From positions 33,934,017 through 33,998,016 of the forward strand of contig NC_023749.2 in the NCBI RefSeq assembly GCF_000499845.2: a DNA stretch of 64,000 bases, in the 5' to 3' direction. Positions 55,571-64,000 of the stretch are shown piece after piece (within the stretch, counting starts at the first letter, position 1; each line of letters starts with the position of its first letter). A program made the translations under genes and the position numbers. Below the pieces are notes generated by a model. That model was not told where the DNA came from, did no database searches, and saw only the letters and a list, made by a program, of their open reading frames with translations. Source of the stretch: Phaseolus vulgaris. Taxonomy: Eukaryota > Streptophyta > Magnoliopsida > Fabales > Fabaceae.

Positions 55571-55704
55571 GGATCCTCATGATTCATTGCTTTGAATTGA
55601 TGGGTAATGATGAGAGTGAGAAAAGCGGGTTTTATTTCCAAGTCCTTGGCGGTAGCAGGTATTGCAATACTAGAAAAATGCCTTGGTGCTTGTTCTTCTA
55701 CCAT
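55571..55704 (-). pseudogene. Element C gag, 5' part cut off by Copia D
   Basis: The minus strand begins MVEEQAPRHFSSIAIPATAK and runs through FLTLIITHQFKAMNHED to the Copia insertion; the rest of gag resumes at 50661. From 55705 to 56455 is the AT-rich leader of element C, with no coding. Confidence 0.75.
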
Positions 55705-56479
55705 GTTGCTTTCTTCCTAAAACATATTAGTGGAGAAAAAAAATAGTGTATTTTTTTTCTATTAAAAAAATTAAATTAAATAAATTCAAAATAAATTTGA
55801 AGATAAAAATAAAAAAATAAAAAAAATCTGGAAAATAAAATAAATAAAAAACAAAATAAAACACTAAAATGAAGTTAGGAAAAAAATAACAAAAATATTC
55901 AGAAAAAATATAAATAAAATAATAACTTACGTAAAATAAAAAATAAAAACAAGATAAAAGAAAACAAAAAAATATGAATAAATATAAAACAAAAATAAAT
56001 AAAAACTTAAAAATACAATAAAATAACTAACTTAAACTAACAAATAAATACTATAAGTAAAAAAATAAATATAGAAAATTATAATCCTAAACAACTTACT
56101 TTAAAGATACTACGTAAACTAAATTTACGTAAAAATAAAAACTAATATTAGTAATGATAAATAATTAAACCAAATAAATAAAACTACGTAATTAAACCTA
56201 AAAAAGAACTAAAATAAAAACAAAATCAAAAGAAAACTCAAAATAAATCTGAAAATAAATAGAAACAAATAAAATGAAAATAAGAATTAAAATAATAACA
56301 ACAAATCCAAAAATGAAAATAAAATCAAATGAAATAAAAACAAATCTGTTTAAAACAAAATAAAAAAGTAACAACTATAAACACAAAATTAAAATAAATC
56401 AAAATAATTAAAATATTCACAATATTTAGGAAACTATACTCAACAAATTAAACTTGTTCCCGACAACGCGCTAAAAACT

Positions 56480-57518
56480 TGATGACTTTTACCGGCAAGT
56501 GCACCACGTTTGTCAGAAGTAATAATTGTCCCTAAAGACGGATATCGATTCCACAAGTAACAGTGAATTAGGCAGTACAATATTCGCTAAATATAACACT
56601 AAAACAATAAAAAGAGTTTTGAGTTGATTATATTGGCACTGATTAATAAGAAAACAAACAAAGAATTAGTTGCTTTAATTGGAAAAATAGGGATTAGGTT
56701 TCATCTTTCTTACTCTCATGTATTTTGATTAGCATGTCAATATTAAGATCTTTGATTGAAATTGATGCCCGTATAAAAATCATTTATATCGATTTCTCGC
56801 ATATAAAATCCTTAAGAATGTCCCCTAACTATCGTTCCCTCGCATAATTATAAGAACAACTTAGAACGAAGCTCAAATGTTTAATAACAATTAACATTTC
56901 AAGTCTATTCCTAATACTCAAATATGTTAAGTATTGTTGTTTAGGTCCAAACCCTAAAAATACCTCTCGGTCAGATTTAGGATTCTCAATTTGTCACGGA
57001 AGGTTAAAAGTAAAACAACAATACCAATAATCAATCAAGAACTAAGAACTGAATATTAATATATAAGATATCACCTTAATACATAAGAGTTCGAGCAAAT
57101 TACTCTCAATCCCAAAGGGTAGAATTAGCCACGCATACTTCTTGCACCTTCCATTCTCCCTATTGGGTTACAATTCACTCTATGGTGTTTTCCTCTCAAT
57201 CTGGCACACTAGGGTTGAACCTTAAGTGATAAAACATATAAAAGCTCAATCTTTCTTTGCATCTTTTTCCATTCTGACACCTTCCAGCTTTCTCTTTTTA
57301 GCTCAATTATTCTCCTTTACTCCAAATTTTCAATCGTCCCTAAAAATCTACAATTAACACCAAATTTGGGAATAAAATGCTCTTATTCAAATTAAGCTCA
57401 TAAAAATGTAAAAAGGTATAAATTCATAAATTAGGAATTATTTTATATAAATTAGCAATAAATTCTCATAAGTGCCTATATTTTAATATGAAATATTACT
57501 GAATTTAGACACTTATCA
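56480..57518 (-). repeat. 5' LTR of element C
   Basis: 1039 bp. Begins TGATGACTTTTACCGGC and ends GACACTTATCA on the plus strand; about 40 bp shorter than its partner. Confidence 0.85.
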
Positions 57519-58769
57519 CCAATTAAGGCCATTCCTCGAGCGTGGAATGTGGCAAACCTCAAGTTGTATTTCAGCTAAGATATTCTTGCTTAATGCTTTC
57601 TTTTTGAACAATGTGTGATAAAATTGTTTTTGGAAGATGATGCATTTAGCTTTGTTGATTTATCTGAGTTGGCACATGATAAGTCGACCTAGCTCGGTAT
57701 AAGTACGAGCATAGGCGTTCTGTGGGATTGATTTGTTTGTTGATTTGCTTAAGCACAACAAAGGTAAGTTCACCTAGCTCGGTGTCAGCACAACAACTCG
57801 AGTATAGGCGCCCCGTGAGTAAATGATTACCTAGTGGCAGGTAAGAGAAGGGCATGTGTACCAAGCAGGAGAGCACGTCATCTCGACCCAAGTGTTTGGG
57901 GGAGGTCATCTCGGTGTTTGGGCACGAGAGGTAAGTCGTGAGCTCGGCTCAGGTGTTGGTTAGCCCAGAAAAGGTAACATAAAAGAATATTTTATCTGTT
58001 GTGATATTATTCTGAAGATAGAAGATGAAAAATATATTTTATTTGTTGTGATATTATATTTTATCTGTTTTGATATTATATTTTTATCTATTGTGATGTT
58101 ATTCCAAAGATAAATGATTATTATCTTTTAATCTGTTGTGATATTAGTCTGAAGATTAAAGATATAATTATTATTGTTTAAATATGTTATCATATTATCA
58201 TGAAAATAACGGATATTTAAGAATATGTTATCATGTTATTCTGAAGATGAAATATATAATTATTATTGTTTAAATATGTTATCATATTATCATGGAAATA
58301 ACGTATATTTAAGAATTTGTTATCATGTTACTCTGAAGATGACCAGAAAGATTAGTTATCATTTAAAACTGTTGTGATAGTGTTATCATAATCATGATCT
58401 CTCACAGTAGAGAAGTTATTCTTGTTACTAGTTATAGAGCATAGTAGTGAAAAAGTACATGTCTAGGAAAGTTCTGGCGAGGAAAGACTTGGTATTTAAG
58501 CACGTCCATTGGTGACCCACCTCTCTTTCCTAGGAACTTACCTGGTGTACTAGTTCACGATCTACAACATGCAACAAAGATTAACTATCACAAATTTTCC
58601 AGAACTCGTGTGTCGAGAATGACAAATGATTATGTCCCACAATAGCTCGACGGTAAAGGGCAGTACAACATCAAACTTTTACACCATGCAGGGTCCTCTA
58701 ATAGGGACATCGCGGAACAGGTACGCTGACCCTTGGCTTAGAGACAATCAGGACATGGGCACCCCTGAT
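57519..58769. other. Repeat-derived spacer with a 92-bp tandem repeat
   Basis: No coding is recognised. CTCGG-rich segments (CATCTCGGTGTTTGGGCACG) recall the B-type LTRs, and a second LTR-like stretch seems to end near 58570. A tandem pair of 92-bp AT-rich units lies at 58151-58334 (each with AATTATTATTGTTTAAATAT), preceded by shorter TCTGTTGTGATATTA repeats from about 58000. Confidence 0.5.
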
Positions 58770-59155
58770 CGCAGCTCGCCACCTTTGTGGCTCGAGCACC
58801 CGAATAGGTACATAGCGACTCTCAAGTCGCAGCTCGCCACCGTTGTGGTTCGAGCCTTCGAACAGGTACATTGAGACTTAGGTGCGCTGACCCTTGGCTC
58901 AAAGACAATCTGGACATGGGCACCCTGATCGCAGCTCGCCATCGTTGTGGTTGAAGCCTTCGATCAGGTACATGGACTCTCAAGTCACAGCTCGCCACCG
59001 GTGTGGCTCGAGCACCCGAACAGGCACATAGCGACTCTCATGTCACAGCTCTCCACCGCTGTGGCTCGAGCACCCGAACAGGTACATAGCGACTCTCAAG
59101 TCACCGCTCGCCACCGTTGTGGTTTGAGGCATTGAGACAGGCGCAGAGCAACTTA
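58770..59155. repeat. 58-bp minisatellite next to a B-type LTR
   Basis: Six units start CGCAGCTCGCCACC or a variant at 58770, 58828, 58930, 58986, 59044 and 59102. The longer second interval contains a ~45-bp module (CTGACCCTTGGCTCAAAGAC) that also occurs before the first unit. This is the interior end of a retroelement, comparable to the minisatellites of element A. Confidence 0.85.
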
Positions 59156-59197
59156 GTCTCTTCACTGAAACAAGTTCAGCTTGAGACTAGGGCCTTG

Positions 59198-59861
59198 TGT
59201 ACTGGACAGGAACTCGGTCCTCGGTCTTGGACCGGCTACTACTCGGTTCTCGGGTAGGGCAGAGGTCATCTCGGCCATGGACTAAGAGTTAAGGTAGCGG
59301 TGTTGGGCCTGTTTGGTTAATGTGCCTAGTTTTCTAATGTTGTGCTATGATTTAAATTCAAGGTGCATGTGTTTAAAGATAAAATATAAAGAGATATTTT
59401 ATAAAGATATATGATAAAATATAAAGAGATATTTTATAAAGATTTATGATAAATATAACCGAATGTGGCCTGCAATTTAGCACCTAAAGGTTATTGGTGC
59501 ATGTGGCAGGTGGTTTTCTGTTAGAGATATAAGATAATGTGCTTATTGTCAGTTAATATTTGTTTATCTCAAGTGCAACTGCTACATGTGCGGTTATAAA
59601 AAGGGGCTGAAACCCTAGGAGAAGGTACGCTGTTTCTAACGCATGGCTAACACTTTACTAAGCATTATATTAGATACTTCTTGTTTCTTATAAGCCCTGT
59701 AATGACTTGATCGTCGAAGTGCGATCGGTCGTTAGGGCGCCCTCTGTCTCAACAGGAACAACATCCAAACATTAAGGAAAGCACGAGTTCCACCACGAGG
59801 CAGATGAAGTCCGAGCTCGCTTGCAGAAGTCTACCGGCGACCGAGTCAACCGGCAAGAACA
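59198..59861 (+). repeat. B-type LTR (fourth copy)
   Basis: TGTACTGGACAGG to CGGCAAGAACA, about 664 bp, with TATAAAAAGGGGCTG near 59596. Related to, but diverged from, the LTRs of B1-B3. No partner LTR in the same orientation was found to its left. Confidence 0.7.
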
Positions 59862-59879
59862 TGTGTATTACAAGCTCTG

Positions 59880-61692
59880 CTTCCAGCAAGGATTCCCACT
59901 CAAATCTTGCACGCCTCCACCTTAAACACTATCGCCAAACCGAATCTTCCCACTCACCTACCTCTTCCACCTTATGCCCCTGATTTAAAGACAAAGAAAC
60001 ACAATCTTGGGAACATTGTTTTGAGATTAGAATTTCCAACCCACACATCCTCCCAGAACTTTACTTTGTCTCCACGTCCTAATTTCCACCCAATTTCATT
60101 AAGAAACCATCCATCTCCTCCACCCTCCCTACAGACTTTAAGTAAGTCTCTCCACCACCAGGATTGTAGTTTCACTGGTGTTTGTTAATGTTGTAGTCCG
60201 AGCCATACTTCACAACCAACATATCCTTCCACCTCCCTTTCTCATCCGATATATAACGCCATCTCCATTTAGCCAGGAGGGAAGAATTAAACTTTCGGAT
60301 GTCTTTCAAACCCAGACCACCCTCCTCTCTTGGTTTATACAAAACTTTCCAGCTTACTCAAGAGATTGACTTGTTCTCCTTCCCCCAACCCCATAGAAAC
60401 CTCCTTTGGATACTAGTGATGCTTTTACAAACCGTATCCGACACTCTGAACAGGGATAGGTAGTAAAGCGGAACAGAAGTAAGGACATATTTGATTAGAC
60501 AAATTCTCCCTTCCATGGATAAGAATCTCCCTTTCCACACATTGGGCCTTGATTTTAAATTGTTTAGCACCGGCTCCAAGAACTTTTTCTTCCTTGGATT
60601 TCCTCCCACTTCAAGCCCCAGATGTTTAAACAGTATTCCCATCTGAGCACAGTTCAAGGTCTTTGTGTAGCAAACAAGAGTATTTCTAGGGACATTGATG
60701 CCTATTAGTTTTGACTTGTGGAAGTTAATCTTCAAGCCTGATGCTAACTCAAACCCCCTAAGGATTCAGAGTCACCACATTGGTGTAGGAGTCCTCACAG
60801 AAAAACACAGTGTCATATGCAAACTGAAGGATGCACAACTCAACCTCCTTTCGACCGATCTTAATGCCAGAGAGTAGACTAGCCTTAACAGCTTGCCTTA
60901 CTAAGTCGGCCAAGCCTTCTGCTGCTACTATGAAGAGGAAAGGAGCTAGAGGGTCACCCTGCCTCAGTCCTCTAGATGGTTTAAATTCCTCCGTAGGGCT
61001 CCCATTAACAAGCACACAAATACTATGGCACTTTCCACACATCCTCTGATCCAACTAATCCACTTACTGTGAAACCCCATCCTTTGTAGCATATCATAAA
61101 AGAAAACCCATCTGACTGAGTCATAAGCTTTCTCAAAATCCACCTTCAGACACAAACCACTTCTCCCACGCCTCCTTAGATCCTCTACCGCTTCATTAGC
61201 CATAAACACGCTATCAAGAATCCCTTTGTCCTTTATAAAACTCGATTGACTTTCATCAATAATTGAGGGTAGGACATTCTTTACTCTGCCAGCCAGGACC
61301 TTAGAGATGATTTTGTACATAGCACCTACTAGCGATATAGGAAGATACTGCTCAAGCCTTACAGAGTCCCTAACTTTAGGAACTAAAGTTATGAAAGAAG
61401 CATTGCACCCCTTCGGGATAGAACCTGTTTCATGAGCCATAGCTGCCATAAGATCTTCTTTTAGAAACTACCAACTTTTCTTGATGAAGTTGAAGTTGAA
61501 TCCATTAGGTCCAAGACTCTTTGAACCTTCACATTGCCACACCGCGTCCCTTACTTCTTTCTCGGAGAGCTCCGCTAATAGGCTCAGATTGTCTTCCTGA
61601 GATAAGGATTTAAACTCAACCACATCAAGTCTTACTCCAAAATCTTTCGTTGGCGGCTTATTCTTTTGTATGAAAATAATCTCTTGATTCAC
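59880..61692 (-). mobile_element. 5'-truncated L1-type LINE, RT region
   Basis: The minus strand reads as ORF2 of a plant L1 element in several frames: EVRDAVWQCEGSKSLGPNGF, SFITLVPKVRDSVRLEQYLP, LPSIIDESQSSFIKDKGILD, LCLKVDFEKAYDSVRWVFF (61692-60970), then EEFKPSRGLRQGDPLAPFLF and ELCILQFAYDTVFFCEDSYT (61054-60758), then KLIGINVPRNTLV and MEGRICLIKYVLTSVPLYYL (60735-60358), and finally WWWRDLLKVCREGGGDGWFL (60175-59972). The active-site FADD reads FAYD, and at least three frame breaks exist. The endonuclease and start are missing, and the 3' end is cut by the LTR at 59861. Confidence 0.9.
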
Positions 61693-62121
61693 TTTCCTCC
61701 ACTCCTGTAGTCTTCCTAATAAAAACCTTCATGACCTACAACATTGTAGAAACTACAAATGTAACCATAGAAACATATATAATGATCTATGATATTTAGG
61801 TATCCCTTGCTTTATAATTCATCACCAACAAAATATATTCCAGCTGCTATAAAACATAGTGAGAAAACATGTTTACAGCATGTCTATAAAATTATGGAAT
61901 ACCGACTAATGAATGAACCACAGTTAGGATTCAGTTTTGTTACAAGTGGAGACTTTATGTTAGTCACTGTTTAATGAGGTGGGGTTTCACACGTCCATTC
62001 AACTCTATCCTTGATAGAGGCACGGAAGACAACACCATGTGATATCTCATGCGTATGCCCTCTATCCTTTAACACTATTCTTTTCAGGGATTTGGGTTTC
62101 CTTCCCACACAATCGTAAAAA

Positions 62122-62132
62122 CTATATATACA
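62122..62132 (+). promoter_or_regulatory. TATA box of third SAUR gene
   Basis: CTATATATACA, about 115 bases upstream of the ATG at 62246; the same box and spacing as at 17279-17289. Confidence 0.65.
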
Positions 62133-62245
62133 CTATCCCTTTGTCTTCACAAACAACACATGCCATTGCAAACCTCAAGCTTCAACACTTGGATTCCTTC
62201 TTTTAAGATTTGGGATTCTTCTACTTCATTCAATCAAGCACAACA

Positions 62246-62518
62246 ATGGGTTTTCGATTACCTGCTATTCGACGAGCATCATTCACAGCTAGCCAAGCAG
62301 CTTCAAAATCTTCAGAAGTCCCAAAGGGCTATCTTGCAGTGTATGTTGGAGAGAAACAAAAGCGGTTTGTGATTCCCATATCATACTTGAACCAACCTTC
62401 ATTTCAAGGCTTGTTGAGTCAGGCTGAAGATGAATTTGGATATGATCATCCCATGGGTGGCCTCACAATTCCTTGCACCGAAGACGTCTTCCAACGTATA
62501 ACTTCTTTCTTAAATTGA
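62246..62518 (+). CDS. SAUR family protein (third copy)
   Basis: A single-exon ORF of 90 residues. The start at 62246 ([10 protein letters not shown]) is preferred to an in-frame ATG at 62210 because all family members begin MGFRL and the extra 12 codons are 5' leader. The SAUR core [20 protein letters not shown] and the C-terminal [14 protein letters not shown] are intact. It differs from the protein at 16892-17164 at one residue. It converges on the protease gene at 62957, with about 440 bases between the stop codons. Its role would be auxin-responsive growth control, as for SAURs in general. Confidence 0.94.
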   Translation: MGFRLPAIRRASFTASQAASKSSEVPKGYLAVYVGEKQKRFVIPISYLNQPSFQGLLSQAEDEFGYDHPMGGLTIPCTEDVFQRITSFLN

Positions 62519-62956
62519 CAATATATTTCACTCTTGAAGACTGACATAGATTAGTGGAGAAATTTTGTACAATAGGCATCTCCTCATCTTGTAAAGTTTT
62601 TTCCCTTTCTTGAGAAAGTGGGAAAAGAAACAGAATGACAAATCAAATTGTATAATTCTTTTGTTTATATGGCATGAATTCAATCACTAAAGCAGCTCCT
62701 CCGTATTTTCTATTTTAGTTTCAGTCTGCACTTTTTGCTTTATGGATAACAAATTTTCATTACTACTTTTGTATTTAGCTTCCTTGTGTCGTGGTTACGA
62801 TAATTTAGTTTGTATTGTATCAATCTTTTAAGTCATAACCATGACTCCTTTTTCATTGGATAAATTGATTAATAACATACAGGACCAACAGCAGAAATCA
62901 ATGGTGAAAAAGATACCTAGAATTGAAAATAGCTTAACAGGGTCTAAATTTTATAA

Positions 62957-64000
62957 TTATGCAGTGGGGTACGATGCTTGCATGGCTATGCCACACAGTC
63001 CTTCTTCAGAATCTACACCCCTTTGCATCCTAATGTAGCCTTCTTCACCCCACTCAGTTCCCCATGAGTTCTTAACCAACCAATACTCAGTTCCATCATC
63101 GCTGACGCCATATCCCACTGCAGTGACACCGTGATCCAACTCTGTTCCACATGAACCAGTGAAGACACCACTCTTGTAAAATTGAAAGTCAGAGCCACTA
63201 GCATCAATTGCTACAGAAACTGGTTGATTGGTTACAGCTTTTTGCAGTGCCTTCTCATTGTTGGCTGGGACATCCTCGTAGCCTCGAATGGTAGCTGCAT
63301 GACTAGATGCCGCCTTTGCATTGCAGGTTCCATCAACGCCCTTGAAAGGGTAATTGGCTTCAGTATTGAGTCCGTTATTTTGGATGATGAATTTGAAAGC
63401 ATCATCCATAAGACCACCTTCACAACCTTGGTCCACACCCTTTGTGTCACAATCAACAAGTTCTTGTTCAGACAAAGAAATCAATTTTCCAGTGGTGAGT
63501 TGATGAATTCCTTCTGCCGATGCAACAGCAGAAAACGCCCAGCAACAACCTACAATGCAAAGTAAATTAATAGTTACATAGTAATGATTCAATGTAATTT
63601 GACTTGACTTGGGAAATGAATTATCCAGGACTTACCACATTGGCCTTGGTCCTTGACCGGTGTTACCGCACCCTTTTGCCTCCAATCCACTGTGGATGGT
63701 ACTGATGTCACATTTTCGTACTTAAAAGTGGTTGTCTTTATGATTGAGGAACACATGTGCCCCTTGAATCTATTTCTTGGTGCTATGAACTCCTCGTTGG
63801 TGAGGTCTGCAAATTGATTAATGGCTAGCTTGTAAGGTTTATTGGCTGCATTGTTGAAGGCTTCAATGTAATTCATATTTTGCTTGAATATCTTGAAACG
63901 CTTTTCCTTTTCTTGAGGGTCCTTGTAGACTCTGGAATAACGAGCCATCCATTCCTCATGCCTCTCATAGATGGAGGCATCTTGCAGAGTGCGAGATGTG
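62957..64000 (-). CDS. SAG12-like papain protease, 5' end outside the window
   Basis: Exon 2 is 63549-62957 (593 bases, the same length as in the gene at 11180) and exon 1 runs from 63636 past the window edge; the intron is 86 bases, GTAAGT...TTGTAG. Visible: prodomain [19 protein letters not shown] and [11 protein letters not shown], mature start [11 protein letters not shown], catalytic Cys in QCGCCWAFS, His in [11 protein letters not shown], Asn in [12 protein letters not shown], and the same C-terminal ASYPTA. The signal peptide lies beyond 64000. By eye it is about 85% identical to the first gene; differences concentrate in surface segments (for example [13 protein letters not shown] versus [13 protein letters not shown]). 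It looks intact as far as seen. Function: senescence-type vacuolar protease by family. Confidence 0.94.

Larger units (their letters stand above)
45238..57518 (-). mobile_element. Athila-like gypsy element C, gag-protease only, containing Copia D
   Basis: LTRs 45238-46318 and 56480-57518 both begin TGATGACTTTT and end ACACTTATCA; they differ at roughly one site in eight to ten by eye, so the element is old. The minus strand is sense: the primer-site region AGCGCGTTGTCGGGAAC is inside the right LTR (about 56457-56475) and the purine tract CTTGGGGGAGAG inside the left LTR (46319-46330). Only gag and protease are encoded, partly duplicated; there is no RT or integrase. The flanks show no matching 5-bp duplication (ATTTA versus CCAAT), so an end may be rearranged or the LTRs may come from two insertions. 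Confidence 0.75.
61790..62760. repeat. Inverted duplicate of 16561-17600 (SAUR segment)
   Basis: The plus strand here matches the minus strand of 17600-16561 through promoter, gene and 3' flank (for example GGTGGGGTTTCACACGTCCA at about 61979, CATGTGATATCTCATGCGTA). Divergence is small in the gene and larger at the edges. Confidence 0.88.

Noticed and set aside
45238..57518. Element C as a textbook element with target-site duplication
   Set aside because: The 5 bases outside the two LTRs differ (ATTTA versus CCAAT) and the LTRs differ in length, so I keep the call as probable only.
58770..59155. Repeat-spacer pattern as a CRISPR-like array
   Set aside because: The units are contiguous 58-bp tandem copies without unique spacers, in a plant genome; the same applies to 24172-24514.
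40632..59861. The B-type LTRs at 40632-41228 and 59198-59861 as the two LTRs of one element
   Set aside because: They are in opposite orientation; LTRs of one element must be direct repeats.

Overview
This window is nuclear DNA of a flowering plant. The cues are interrupted genes with GT-AG introns, SAUR and SAG12-like protease genes, and nested plant LTR retrotransposons, L1-type LINEs, a CACTA element and a hAT element. A legume of the bean/cowpea/soybean group is my best guess from the flavour of the genes and repeats; that is inference. Ordinary host genes occupy only about 5 kb.

Host genes. (i) A three-exon gene for a 194-residue protein of unknown function (2974-3920, minus). (ii) A SAG12-like papain protease gene (11180-12298, minus) with two exons and all catalytic residues. 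(iii) Two SAUR genes on the minus strand (13606-13881 and 16892-17164). (iv) At the right edge, a SAUR gene on the plus strand (62246-62518) differing by one residue from the second, and a second SAG12-like protease (62957 to beyond the end, minus). Broken pieces of the same cluster lie at 4060-4289 (protease 3' end) and 39896-40631 (copy of the protease upstream region). This is a local protease/SAUR cluster that has been duplicated, inverted and cut up by transposons.

Mobile layer, left to right. A Ty3/gypsy integrase relic lies at 1-285. A Tat-like remnant B1 (4292-11036) is fused to the protease fragment and carries a complete non-autonomous CACTA element (4416-9337, target duplication GCG). 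The CACTA holds minus-strand exon pieces of squalene synthase and of a choline monooxygenase-like gene. A gag-protease-only Copia derivative (14283-16560) sits between two copies of the 3' flank of a SAUR gene. Athila-like scraps lie at 18750-19353. A complete 12.1-kb Tat-type element A (19496-31592; LTRs about 98% alike by eye; target duplication ATAGC) has gag-pol on the minus strand and a two-exon extra ORF on the plus strand. A second B remnant (31598-39895) is interrupted by a hAT element (32530-35775, duplication GCCATGAG) and a solo LTR (36288-37201, duplication ATACT). A third B copy in reverse orientation follows (40632-42509). LINE pieces lie at 42898-45237. An older Athila-like gag-protease element C (45238-57518) has an internal tandem duplication and contains a Copia element D (50662-55570, duplication GGATC). 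A last B-type LTR (59198-59861) and an L1-type LINE (59880-61692) precede the right-hand SAUR.

Most notable signals: the gene-capturing CACTA element, whose original target can be read in a paralogous copy; seven pairs of 10-bp palindromes in Copia D, all spaced 21 bp apart, one pair lying in frame inside pol; and the antisense extra ORF shared by element A and the B remnants. All similarity calls are by eye and from memory; no search was run.
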